A stretch of 64,000 nt of DNA. Source: Setaria digitata (Eukaryota > Nematoda > Chromadorea > Rhabditida > Setariidae). The stretch covers positions 248,001 through 312,000 of the forward strand of contig RCAB01000016.1 in the NCBI GenBank assembly GCA_003640385.1. The letters run 5' to 3'. The stretch's first letter is position 1; each line of letters opens with the position of its first letter. Positions 30,165-42,319 of this stretch are shown piece by piece. A program made the translations under genes and the position numbers. The notes below the pieces were generated by a model that was not told the DNA's origin, did no database searches, and worked only from the letters and a program-made list of their open reading frames with translations.

Positions 30165-33100
30165 ATGATTCGAAAACAACATCCTGCACGAATGACAATT
30201 TACAATCGAAATCTGCGAAATATAGATCCAAATGATGCTGGTGGTAACGGTGAGTAATAGTAATTTGGATATATTCCTTACTTATTAAGATCACTCTTTT
30301 TTTTTTGAAAGCATTGTTAAACATTTTACGATGGAGAGCTTTACAGTTCCCTTATGAGTTTTAACTTTCATCTCTAATTAAGAGAGAAATGCTGCGTTTT
30401 TTTTTTTTTTTTTTTACACAACTTATGCATATATAAGTGTGCTTACGTAGCGGCGATTCATTCCCCATTTCAGAACTGTAGAATTAAGCTAAAGAAGTCA
30501 GATTTTGTGAATAAATTTTGCACAGATATGTTGGCATTTTTTATCGAAAGAAAAAGATCTATATCACCAACTGAGTTAAGAACTGCATCAGGAAGTGGTG
30601 ACAGATTCGAGAATTCACGACGTGGTGGTCGCCAGAAAAGTGGTCCAAAGCGAAGCAGTGTTGGGGCAAGAATGTCTAAGAGTGGTAATGATTTACTTTT
30701 ATCATTATTATTTGTTATTATTATTAGCTATTATTATTATTATCAATTATTATTATTGTCTGTTAATTGTCATTACTGTCAATTAATAATGATTATTATT
30801 ATTTATTGTTTATTATTTATTATTATTATTATTGTTATTATTATTATTTTGTTATTACTATTACTATTACTTTTACTTTTATTTTTGTTGTTATTATTAT
30901 TATCATTTTCAGCAGGATTGGATTTTGCTCCATCTGGTGATATTGAAAATTTAATTTTTAAAGCAATTTCTAAATTTTTATGCGCTAAAATTCAGTTTCA
31001 GGTATTTCTCGACGCATTAGTCCTGTTTCGGATTACTAGGTTATCTAATTACGAGTCAGTTTTATTTTGTTCTCATAGTTATGGCTGAACTGTTTATTGA
31101 TAGTTCCTTCTTTAGGTGCAACTGAGAACGGAAATTCGCGGGCAAAAAATCTTATGCCGTTTGGTCCACCTGTACCTGATGATATTTTGGATGATCTTTG
31201 CTTCCGATTCCTTATCAATATTCCTGACGACCAGGTGATTCATGTGCTTCTAATTCTCCTAATTCAGAATATTGAAATTTCTGGTTTTGGAATTTGTTTA
31301 AAAACAAAAATTGGGGGTTTGATTCGATCAAATCAATGTATTGCAGAAAAATGCTCCTGTTCGATTATGTTTTCAAATCGAGTTGGCACATTGGTTTTAC
31401 ATAGATTTTTATTGCAAAGGCAATAATGCAAATGTAAAATGTCCTGAAGTGAGCTTGAGGGATTTAGTCGGGTGAGTGAATTTACGCTATCTTTAGCATG
31501 TAATGGTAAAAGGAGTACCACAGAATCATAGAGATAGTTCCTTATTCTTAATCTTGACCTTAATTTTATTTAGACAGATATTCAATCATTGCGATTTTCT
31601 TGTTCAGTACACGGATAACGTCGATAAGGTAATTTAAAAGTGCCATTTTCAACTAACTCCTACGTTTTCGTTACCACTAATTTTTCAAATGATTATTGAT
31701 GCTTCCACAATGTCATTTACTATTAATCCGCTACAGGTAATGGAGGAATGGCGTGTATATAAGTCTGGCGTTCCAACATACGGTGCTGCACTTTTGGATA
31801 GTTCAATGAATTATGTGCTTTTAGTGCAGGGATATTTCTCGAAGAACAGTTGGGGCTTTCCGAAGGGAAAAGTTTGTCACTTTCTACAAGCTTCAAATTT
31901 AATTATTTCAAGAGGTATAGAACTGCCTTGTGCCGAAGTAAATTTGTGTGGTTGGGTGTATGTTGTAGCGGTAGAGACTAGTGAAGTTATATGGGCGGAG
32001 GAGTACCCATATGTTTGAATAGTAGTACCCATAGTACCCACATGCATATGTTTGCCGAGTATTGTACATATGCATAAAATAGACTGGAAATAAAATAACA
32101 TTGGGGTGTTTGAAATGTTAACCTCTCAATTATGTCAAAATCGCTCGGACATATTTTGCTATGAACGTAAAATGCATATTGAAAGACGGAATGAACTATT
32201 TAACCTTTGTTTGAGTGTCTGGTTTCATTTTAGTTCCCCTTAATTGGTTAAATGTTATTAATCGTTAATTTGGAAACGTTACTGCTTCTTCATGTCATAT
32301 TTTTCGTGTCTTTCTTGGTAAAGGAAGGGTACTGATTGGCCCATCTTGAAATAAGTTAATCAGTGAAATGAATATTATATGTGGTATGTCTGATTCCATT
32401 AGCTATGAACAGGACGGTAGTCCGCAGTCTTGAAACAGTGAGCTATCAGTTGGATTGACTTGGAACCGTTACACTGCTCTTTGTTGTAAGTAGCGTAATC
32501 GTACCGCATATGGTGAAATTGGGTCTGATGTTGATTACTGATTTCTGGCATTAAAAGTCGAGGAGAAACTTCACTGAGAAGATAAATGGTTACTGATGCA
32601 GATTTCATAACATTTAGACAAGAAGTAGGAAGTAATGACTAGGAAAAGATTATGTTCGATTTGAACACGTGTACAAAGACGCTCACCTCGACGCGGGAAA
32701 ACAACTTCATTTATGAGCTTTAGCTGATTACTGGCATTGATGACAGTTCCAAACAAAATTTTCTCTATGGATGTCAATTTCAGTCTAACAAAAATAATTT
32801 TGGGTAAGACTTTTCTTAGCGAACGCTTGGATTAGAATGATGGAGCACAAAGAATATAAATTTTAGTCAATATAGAACTAGTGATTTTTTCAGTACACAT
32901 TGAAATAGAATCAGCGAGTGAAAAGAATTCTTGTCGCTAAAATATTGTATGAATTAAAACTAACAATATCTTGCAGTTATTTGTTTAAATGATAATACAT
33001 TAGAGGAAAGATCATCGTTGGTGTGCTAGCTGATTTTGTCTAGAAATTCTTTGGACATTTATATTTAAAGCTGGGCAGTAAACTAGAAGAAGGCAAAGTT

Positions 33101-35641
33101 TCAATACATGTATCGTCAAAATCGACTTAATTTTGCCTCTAATTTTCAGGCGCTTATGCTAAGAGAAACTAAATAGTATAAATAAAATGTTTAAGGTAAA
33201 TGAAGAAGAGGAAGCAGTGGCTTGTGCTAGTCGAGAAGTAATGGAAGAAGTGGGTTTTGATATTTCCGACAAAATTTGCAAAACACGTTTGATTCAGTGT
33301 TTTGTGAACGATACTTTAATACGTTTGTATATAATACGCGATGTTCCTATTGATTTTCCTTTCGCTCCCAATACTCGGAACGAAATAGGGTTCGTATTTC
33401 ATAGATTTTTTTTTTTTTCTTTGTCGCTTTTATAATTGAGCAAGAATATTGCTTTATTCAAATTAAGGAAACGGAAGTAAACTTTCAGGAAAATTCAGTG
33501 GTTTTGTATTTGGGATTTACCGAAGGATCGAAATGACACCGCCTCTTGTGAGCGAATTGGTATGACCCCAAGTAATTTCTACACTGTGATTCCATTTGTC
33601 AAAGAACTGCAGGCATATGCTTCTAAGCATCATAGTATGCAAAATAAGCCGAAACATAAGGTATGTCATGAGACATAGTTCCCATAATTTTATGTTGCAG
33701 CCATGAAATTGTTGTGCTGGATCTGTCAGTAATGTACACAGTATACTGTGGAAGGGTGATGTTGCATGTTTACATCTTTCTTTTTATAGCCAATGGATGC
33801 GATAAATATTAGCACACGTTCGTCAAGCGCATTTAGTCCAGTGCAGCCTCAACGTACGTTGCTCTTTTAAAATAAAAGCTGAAAATTTTGATATTTTCAA
33901 AAGCTTTATCTGCCATCATCATTACTGCCAGTATTTTCTTGCATATTTCAGTAGTGATTACAGTTTGATTAAGTCGCTTTATCTGTCACATGAAGATTCG
34001 GTTTCATTTTCTTTGCTAATTATTATACTAATGAGGGCATAATTTACTGAATGAAAGAGTTTTAATGTGGTGAAAATGACAGTTTTACCTTTATTCAGTT
34101 TGGTAAGTATCATAACAGTATTATTGTCGACAACATTTTGTTTTCAATAGATTGATTATTTAGAGAAAAGTGAAATGCTAGCGCCGGTACTGAGTCCTTT
34201 ATTCACAAACACAAAGCTTACGACAAATACGAATCGTGCAGCGGTTTCTCAACATTCTTCACAACATGCCTCACCAAACTCTGCGTTTTTCAAACCACTG
34301 ACCGCATCCACTCAACAAATTTCATATACTGGGACAGCCTTTGTACAAATGTTGTCAGGTGCTTGTACAAGTATCGAAGGTAGATCTTATTATTTACATC
34401 GAATATTTTAGTTTTTGAGCTTGAGTCCTTACAGTATGCTAGAAACAATGATAGCATGAAAATCTTATCGTAAGATCTAAAAGTATTTACTGTTAGCTTC
34501 TATATTCAGTTTTAATAGCAAATTACCTCCAGAAAGAGTGAAAATGAAGGAAGTGACGAGACCAGTGCCTACGGTTCCAAAAGCAGCTGTACCAATACTT
34601 GGTCGCCCAGTATATGATGCATTCAGAGATGAAGTGGAAACGAAAGTATGTGAATGAAAACATCAGTGATTTGTTACTGACTGGGTGTGAGGTTTGCTTC
34701 AATAATCTGGAACTTTCGAGTTTACGAGATGCAGTATTACCTGGTGAGCCCAGGCTTCGAGTGGAACGTGTTGAGGACTTTATTATTAGGATTTTTTCCA
34801 TTCGTAAAAATATAGAGGCTGAAAATTAAGTCCAATAAAGGCTTCTCTCATGCTGATAAGTAAAGCTGTGATAGTTTCTTGACTTTTATCATTCCACGAG
34901 ATCCTAATGCTTAGTTCCAGGCGGTCCCATCTTTCCGAGAACCAGTACAAAAGGAATGGCTTAGTGGTACTCTTTATCACGGAACCGTAGGTGCAAAGGA
35001 AGTAATCGGTTACCCAATTGTCAACGTCGAAGAAAAGAAAACGACTGCAGAATGTAGTAGTTCTTACAATTTGCCAGTAAAGAAGGAGGATACGTCGCCA
35101 TTACTTTATAATGCAGGGTTTGCTTTTATTTCGCTATTAACGAATGGAGAGAAGCTCAACTCACATTAGCATGCTTGTGCATTTGTTTTTCATCAAATTC
35201 TAATTTTTTCATTTTTAATTAAAGTCTTTTGCAGAGAAGACTCTATGAAGAACTACTTGAGAGAATTTGGTGGTTGTTTGAAAAGTGCAAATGTTTTGAC
35301 GGCAAGTGCGAATCACATGACTGAAGATAAACCACTCGTTGATTTATGCAAAGCGTGGGAAAATTTCAAGGTCGGTGACTTTCTGTTTGAAATCAATACA
35401 AGGTTTTAGATTTCTGGTCTTTTGGAATACAAGATTTTAAGCTTTTCTTTCAAATTATATGGTGTTATCAGTTCGTTTATTGTGTAGTTTTGTATATATC
35501 TAGGGGCAAAAAAACTCATGCCGGAAATAATAGTAACATCAAAGAGGAATTTTTCGTGGAAAATGAACTTCCTTTTCTTCTGGTAATTTTTTACCTAGGC
35601 AATGTGTGTATTTCCAGTTCGATGTTTCGCGTTTATTCTGA
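30165..35641 (+). CDS. dcp-2: mRNA-decapping enzyme 2 (Nudix hydrolase)
   Basis: Cytoplasmic hydrolase that removes the m7G cap, committing mRNA to 5'-3' decay. Exons: 30165-30249, 30526-30684, 30913-30936, 31116-31234, 31347-31471, 31574-31628, 31737-31871, 33196-33389, 33489-33660, 33790-33853, 34164-34379, 34533-34645, 34921-35117, 35235-35370, 35618-35641. The joined frame is 1818 nt, 605 residues. After a basic Ser/Arg/Gly-rich N-terminus comes the Dcp2 regulatory domain ([20 protein letters not shown], a Dcp1-contact region). The Nudix box follows: G233-x5-E239-x7-R247-E248-x2-E251-E252-x-G254, containing REVMEEVG, the metal-binding glutamates. Box B follows ([10 protein letters not shown] to PFVKELQAY). 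The C-terminal third is low-complexity, as expected for a tail carrying short linear motifs. Exon 2 could instead start at 30502 in the same frame. Exon 8 uses an unusual TTTAAG acceptor. Exon 3 is only 24 nt. Confidence 0.95.
30700..30908 (+). repeat. (ATT/TTA)n tract in dcp-2 intron 3
   Basis: About 200 bases of ATT/TTA trinucleotides with occasional GTT and ACT variants fill nearly the whole intron between exon 2 and the 24-nt exon 3. Length polymorphism is likely. Confidence 0.85.
31872..33195 (+). other. Large dcp-2 intron splitting the Nudix motif
   Basis: A 1324-base intron separates the exon ending WGFPKGK from the one starting VNEEEEA, so the Nudix box is assembled only after splicing. 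It holds short repeats of GTACCCATA near 32005-32040. No nested gene is seen on either strand. Confidence 0.6.
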
Positions 35642-37115
35642 AAATGCTGCTGCATCCAGGAACCATGCTATTTCCCAATGTGAAAGAGATTTTGTAAGCA
35701 TTGTTATTTGATACATTATTCGTTAAGTTTATCGGATCTCACATTCAACTGTACAGCTGATTAAAATTGCTTTTTATTTTGACTTGACAAGCTTTAAAAA
35801 GTAGGGACGACTAAAATGTTTTTTTTTTTTTTTTATGACTCTTTACCTCTCCTTTTGGGGGTAACAGTTCCTGAGGGACATTACTGAAGTGAGGGGCACA
35901 CTGACTGAGTTACGCTTATAAAATCTCATGTTCAGTGGGATTACTGTAGGAAAGGCATTATATGTGTTTTATTATTCTCTATCGTCCTGATAACGACGAT
36001 ATATTGTTTTATCAATTCCTGTATTCTTTGTTGTTTTGATAACGACGTCTTGTTTTGTCGGTTTCTGCACCATCCTAGCAAATGAACTGCAAGTGGTGAT
36101 TTTTATCCTCTGTGTTTCTTGTGTATATTGTTTTGCAGTTTTTTTTTTTTTGTTTATTTGTTTTAGTTTTATGTGCATTGTTGCATAGAAAGTTTTTTCT
36201 GTACTTTTTTAGCTTATTCCCTCTACCTTACTAAGAAAGATTCATTAAATCGGCTAATACGTTCACTGAGCATCTTTATAGATGCTTAGTAAAGATACTA
36301 GCGATCAAGTTAGGGTAAGGGCTGTTTTTTAAGGCTTTTCTGTTAATGACTGTTTAAATTTGAGTAAAGCTGGGACGAATATCAGTTTTCAGATATTGAG
36401 AAAGACCGATTACAAGGCCATAATCCTGCAGAAACGTGCTTCGCGGTTGTGGTAGTAATTCTGCCAACAAATAAGGCTCATTGTTTTGGTGGACTCTCTG
36501 TTTTAGGAACTAAAATGTAAAGTTGTATTTTTGTTCTAATCAGAACCTGTGCTCATATCATTCTGTGAATAAGAGTTTCATTTATTTGTGAATCGTTATT
36601 TGTTCATTTCTTTTTTTCGGTGGCCAAGGCTTCAATAAAAAATTGTTACAAGTTCCCTGACTATATTTTCAGTTTCCAGATCGACAGTCTGAGTAACTGA
36701 ATCCAAAGACTCAAATATCCAAAACTTTAGAGCAAAGTATTCCGTTAGTAGCAACAGTGGATATGAGGCGGAGGTAGGACTGCATAATAGATTCTCTTCA
36801 GTTTTAGTTTAGACTAAAGCTGACAACAGTGACTCCGCAGCTTAAGGCTGTAAGAATGCTAAGCCTTCCACAAGTTCATCATCAGCTTTTTCTTGCTTTC
36901 AATTAAGGTGTGAGGCTACAGTTTCCATAAAGAAGTTTGAAAGACGAAAATAGCTTGAAGCTGCATAAAACAATTCCGACTACTATAATAATACATTCAT
37001 TGCACTTTGTCGAGTGCCAGATACAGTATCCCAGAAATTGACGAAAGAATAAAGGATGGGAAAACATCAGCAAATTAGGGTAGGATTTCACATTAAGTAA
37101 GGAGAAAAGATGGGA
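35642..37115. other. dcp-2 3' region and intergenic, no gene seen
   Basis: T-rich sequence following the dcp-2 stop, with a poly-T run near 35820. It probably contains the dcp-2 3' UTR. No coding chain is visible. Confidence 0.5.
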
Positions 37116-37193
37116 TGAATGGATCGAAGTATGTTGGATGCTGGCTTCAGTCTGGTCAACAAATTAGTACCGAAATATACTGGAGGTACTGGT

Positions 37194-37304
37194 GTTCAAA
37201 CATTAGAAATCAAGTTCCAACTTATGGTGGACAGAGAAAATCGTAGANCGGTTCAAACATTAGAAATCAAGTTCCAACTTATGGTGGACAGAGAAAATCG
37301 TAGA
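37194..37304 (+). repeat. 54-bp direct duplication around an unresolved base
   Basis: The 54 bases at 37194-37247 recur identically at 37251-37304, separated by NCG. They sit in an open frame beginning at ATG 37119, and the 57-base offset keeps the frame. An exact copy on each side of an N is the usual signature of a gap-filling or scaffold-join artefact, so a single copy may be real. Confidence 0.8.
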
Positions 37305-37505
37305 ACATCATAATAACCTGGATTTTGCGCTGACTAGTACTCTGATGGGCTATTCCATCAATCACTAGTTTATTCCCATATATTTTGCGAATCTAAGTTT
37401 TTTCGACGATATAACTTCAAAAATATGTTTATTAATATCCTAACTGATAACTAGTCCGAAAAGTCATACAAAAGTATTTAGTGGCTTCCTAGCAACACGA
37501 CACTA

Positions 37506-38032
37506 CTACCTTATTTCAGATATCTTTATCTCTATACTAGTATTATTTGCGGAAATGACAATTTGAAAAATATTTCGCCAGCGCTGCAGAAACTCGAAGT
37601 TTTTCATCCTTTTTCTGTACGATACTTTGAAATCCCAAACACCCTATATTTTCTGTTTACCTTAGACTTCTCAAAACACTCTCCCTTTAACACCGTGATC
37701 ATGCTTTGTCCGTCACCAGTTATAGAAAAGGTCCAAGCTCTGGTCCTAAGAGTATGACAAATCATAAATTATCAATGCTACCTACGCTCTCAATTGCTTA
37801 TCTTGAACAACCAGCGATCATATGATAATAATCTGTCAAATTTATATAGAATTAACAGAGCTTACAGCGACAGGACAAGACTACATTTATAACAAAGTGG
37901 CTGAGAAATTCTAGATAAAATTCTGAGCAAATTACTAACATAATGAGCAATATATCGTAACAGGTCCGACAACTTACTTCTTTCTTTTCGACTCGTCCAC
38001 CAACTCTCTCTACGCTCCTTGGTTTGCGACAT
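37506..38032 (-). other. Weak candidate small multi-exon gene
   Basis: Four blocks on the minus strand have good splice signals: 38032 down to 37978 (donor GTAAGT), 37900-37866 (acceptor TTTCTCAG, donor GTAAGC), 37745-37661 (acceptor CTCTTAG, donor GTAAAC) and 37583-37506 (acceptor TTTCTGCAG, stop TAG). One reading phase runs unbroken through all four; the third block reads WTFSITGDGQSMITVLKGE. That phase has no ATG in the first block, where the only ATG (38032) is in another frame and stops early in block two. It could be a partial gene or chance. It lies about 1.1 kb downstream of the J-protein gene on the same strand. Confidence 0.22.
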
Positions 38033-39121
38033 CTTGGAGTTGTAGTTGTTGATACCAACAATTAATTTGTGATCATGTGATACTTCGACGATAACAAGTT
38101 TTATCGAAAGCAGCCACGAATGATTCCTAATAATAAACTGAAACAGGATAGTATATCACAGACAATTTCAATATCCCCAACTGTTAAAACATTTTGAATC
38201 AGTTCAAATGAATTGATACACAAACATTTAAGTACAAACTGTGTGTTATTTTGAGGTCTACGCTGTTTTGTTCCGTTAAATTCATAGTTAGACAGAAAAG
38301 GAAAAAGAAAAAAAGAAAAAAAAAATATAAATCGTCATCAAGACTATGCTTCTTCCAGACCAAAAATAATTTTTAAATATGGGTTGTTTTTAAACAATTG
38401 TACTCTTCCTTGATTTTTCACCAGCAAAAGATTTTAAAAAGTTGCCGTACATGGTCAAAACATATACTTGAGCTCAATTTACAAATGTGAAAAGGGAAAT
38501 CGAAAAATTAAATAAACAAGTATTCCAACATTAAACAGAGGCCCGTGCTCTAAAAGCTGAAGAATATAGCACAACAAAAAATAAATAAACAATCACCGAG
38601 GGTAGGGATCAGAACAGAAAAATAAATGAGATGAAAATAATTTTTAAAATATTCATCTTACAATTTCACACACTCGAAATTACATCAAGAATCGGAAAAG
38701 AACCTATATACTTTAGTTTTTTTCGTTCTTGTTCTCTCTCTCCCTCTCCTTGAAATCAAGAGATTATACGAGGAAATGAGAACTTGTGACCGAAAAAAGG
38801 ATACTGTACCAAACAATGAGCAAGTGAGAGCACAAGCCAAGCCAAACATAATTCTAAGAATGGAAAAGAGTCAGGAGATTACTGAAAATATTGGATAACT
38901 TTCTATGTTCGAATGCTTTGTACGGAATGTAGCATAAATTCAATCTTAACTCAGTTCCAATCTTGCACATTTTTTAGACCAGATTCTTTAACATAGATCA
39001 CTTGTACTAAGAATTTCTCTTTTTCATTTTGATTAATGACTGCGAGCAGACTTACGTTTGAACAACGTATTCGTAATAATGTGCAACAATAAAATTTTCG
39101 TAGCGCTTGCAAAATCATTCT
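38033..39121. other. 3' region of the J-protein gene, no gene seen
   Basis: A-rich sequence, presumably including the J-protein 3' UTR on the minus strand. No coding chain or RNA gene is recognised. Confidence 0.5.
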
Positions 39122-42101
39122 CTAACTATATATTTGTTGTAGCCTGTCACAACTTGGTGTTGCCATACGTTGAGCCCGATTCCATAAATCGGTATCACCG
39201 AAGGTACGTGCTCTCCATAAGGCAGTCTCTCCTTAAGTAAGAAATAATTGATATATAAAGCGAAAGAAACATGCGACAGCATATGACCTATCATTAACGG
39301 CACGATTGATAACGATACATATACCTGTGTAATTTTTTCGGAAAAAAAAACCTTATTTGGTATATTTAAAAACAAAGTCAAACTTACTATCATTTCTTTC
39401 TTTGTAGCATTTCATACGTAAGTGAGAAACATACTCGTCTTCAACCTGATGCTCAATTTGGACTAATTTATTTCGATAATTAGTCAGAAAATCCGTTTTA
39501 ACGTAATACGGCACTTGGAGATCTCTCGTAAAGCGTTCTTCAGTATATTTGCTAAAATGTTGTGATCTGATTTTAAGATAGTCTAAGATGTTGGATATTC
39601 TGCTTAATTTAAGTACTCAATTTTCGTTCAAAGCTCGAGAATATTCCTTGTCATTTCGAATTACTCTAAATCTGGAACTTACCTTCCAATAAAAACTTCT
39701 AAAACAAATCAACAATGAAAGAAACTCACCCAGTACGATGCAGTGAAAATGCTGGATCGCCAACCATTAATTGAGCAATCAAACCAAGGAATAGTACTGC
39801 GAAAAGTGGTAAAAGTTGTAAAATGGGTGCATATGGTGACTGAAATTACCTTACTTTCAGCTGTGAAGCATCAATGCAAGTGATGTGAAAAGATACAGAT
39901 TCTTATTTTCTAAAGAATCTATTTAAAAGCGGAACCTGGTCCTGCTGTGCCGAATGCTGCTGATGGAAATGATACTGTGCTCCACGTTGACGTCTATTTA
40001 AATGGCCTGCCGGGTAACCACCGCCAAAGAACATGTTGAAAATCTCTTCCGGAGTAAATTCCGCTGTAAATTAAGTTAGTATTACTTCACACTACAAAAT
40101 TATGTGCGGAGTATTGTTTGACATATTTACACGATGTACCATAGGTGTTATCAAGACCGGACCAATGTTTTAAATACATCGGACACCTTGACTCCAATAA
40201 ATATAAGTGAGGGGTAAAGGATTATTCACCTATTTAAATGATACGCAGAAATCTCCCGACAAACCTTCAAAACCTCTTCCATAATCATACTCGCTAAACT
40301 CATCTTCATATTGATTGTTCCGTCTTCGTGGCCCTTCAGCACCGTAGAGATCATACTGAGCACGCTTGTCTTTATTAGAAAGAACTGCATAGGCATTGCC
40401 AAGAGCTAGAACAGAAAGCTCGCAGAATTACGATAACACAGTGAAAGCTGTAACAATAAACCTTGAGTTAAAATGCCACACAAGCAGATGCTTCACAAAT
40501 AATCATAATACAATCAAATACGTAACGTTTTCGATACAAACGTTGTGATAGCCTTCATATGATTTCACTCAAGAATCACTGAAACTGAGATCAAAATTAC
40601 CTTTGAAAGCTTCAGTGGCCCCTGGTGCGTGACATTTATCAGGATGAAGTTGCAATGCGAGCTTACGGTATTCTCTTTTTAGATCCGCTTCACTGGCATT
40701 CTTCTTGACGTTAAGTATTTCATAATAATCTTTGCAATGCCGTATTCTGAAACAAGATTCTAAAATTTTTTAACAAATACAGTGCAAGTATACTATGGAA
40801 TTCTCCTTGTTTTCTTGCTTGAAAGTTGACCTATAGTCACCAACGAGAATTTAAAACCCCGCAACATCACTAGCACACTTTGAAACAAAGTTCATACCTT
40901 TCGACAATTTCTAATTCTTCCTTCGTATAATGAACACCAAGCTTTGGCCGAGCTGATGATCTTGAACGTGTTCTTTGCTTCGCTTCCGTTGCACTTGAAG
41001 ATGAACCTTCGTCTGCTAAAATGTGAGAAAAATTAAAAGACGAGAAAAAAAAATAGTTTCCTTTTACATAAGACCTGGAATTCTAACTTCGATTACAATT
41101 CACTTGCTGCAGAAGTGTCCACCTGATCACTCCATTAGCATGCTATTACTCTAGTCATGCTCTGCGACCAGGACGTACAATGTCAAGAATCGTATCATTA
41201 AGCTTTTTTCCCACCCCACAAGCCAGCTTACTTGAAAAGATTTATGTCAAATGACATCGAATTCAGTTCTTGAAAAAGCAAAAGACTGTACCTCCATCTG
41301 GGCAACCCCTTTCACCATTCATGGCCGACTGACCACGATCAGCACGAAATTGTGTCCGCCGACTTCGAATATCTGAGTCTGCTTCATACTGATCGTAGTG
41401 ACCATAACCGGCATCTGTCCCTGTTGCATGATAATCACCTTCATCATTATCACCACTCATTGTTTGTGCTTTTTTCAGCAAATCTGAAAACGATGCTACA
41501 AGCAATTCTAAGAGTCCAGCTCTTGTTTTATCCACTTCTATGAAACTCATTTAATTCCAACTTCAGTACAGTGTTTCTAATTAAGCTATGAAGAAATTTC
41601 TTAGCAATTTGTAACTCATGATCTACTAGTGTAAACAAACATCTGCAAATATCTAGGAAATAAATACTCCAAAATTAGCAGATATATACTTTCTTAAATG
41701 GTCAAAAATTTGAAATTTAGACTGACTTCCGGCTTTACATCAAGAAGTTGGGACAACGGAATATTTAGAGGAAAGAACCAATACAGTCCAGATAAGAGAA
41801 GTATAATTTCTCGAATACAGGTCATAACAGTATAGGACTTTAGAGCATCATATTCAATATTTTACAAAACGTGTCACTCAATTTTCCAGTAATTTAATTC
41901 CCCAACATATGATTGCTATACAAAGATATCTAGCAAACATGTTCTCGGAACTTTTTTTTTAAACTAACATTTCACATCCATTGTAGGATCTAACTTGGTA
42001 GCTTTATGCAAAAATTTAACGGCTTTTGCGCTATCTTTTCCCCGTAATGCATCACGTGCTATATCCACACAGCGTTGCGCTTCCGCTCGATTTGCCTCCA
42101 T
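39122..42101 (-). CDS. DNAJB12/DNAJB14-like ER membrane J protein
   Basis: Tail-region-anchored ER co-chaperone that recruits Hsp70 for folding and degradation of membrane proteins. Exons, 5' to 3': 42101-41969, 41483-41292, 41015-40898, 40746-40601, 40405-40265, 40063-39936, 39839-39730, 39551-39388, 39231-39122. The joined frame is 1242 nt, 413 residues. The N-terminus ([19 protein letters not shown]) matches the start typical of the B12/B14 family. A polar linker follows. The J domain spans about 152-215 with HPD at 182-184. A Gly/Phe stretch ([10 protein letters not shown]) precedes one hydrophobic segment (about 292-314, [19 protein letters not shown]). The DUF1977-type C-terminus contains [16 protein letters not shown] and ends near a conserved TPSCDRL. 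The start follows a TTTTAG acceptor by 9 nt, consistent with trans-splicing. The last intron uses a CTTAAG acceptor. Confidence 0.95.
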
Positions 42102-42110
42102 TTCACACTT

Positions 42111-42117
42111 CTAAAAC
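42111..42117 (-). promoter_or_regulatory. Likely spliced-leader acceptor of the J-protein gene
   Basis: On the minus strand GTTTTAG ends 9 bases upstream of the ATG at 42101, with no coding exon before it. Confidence 0.55.
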
Positions 42118-42285
42118 ATGCAGAAAAATCAACAATAAATTACCCAATAATTATTATACCCATATTTCGCAACAGTAGTTATCATTTTGTCTTAAGTACT
42201 TGATCCATCATGTGTCACTATCCAAGTTGGTCTATTTTAGATTATGCACGAATTAATGCATAATGTGCTCCTTTCTTCCTCTCTT

Positions 42286-42319
<34 letters not shown>

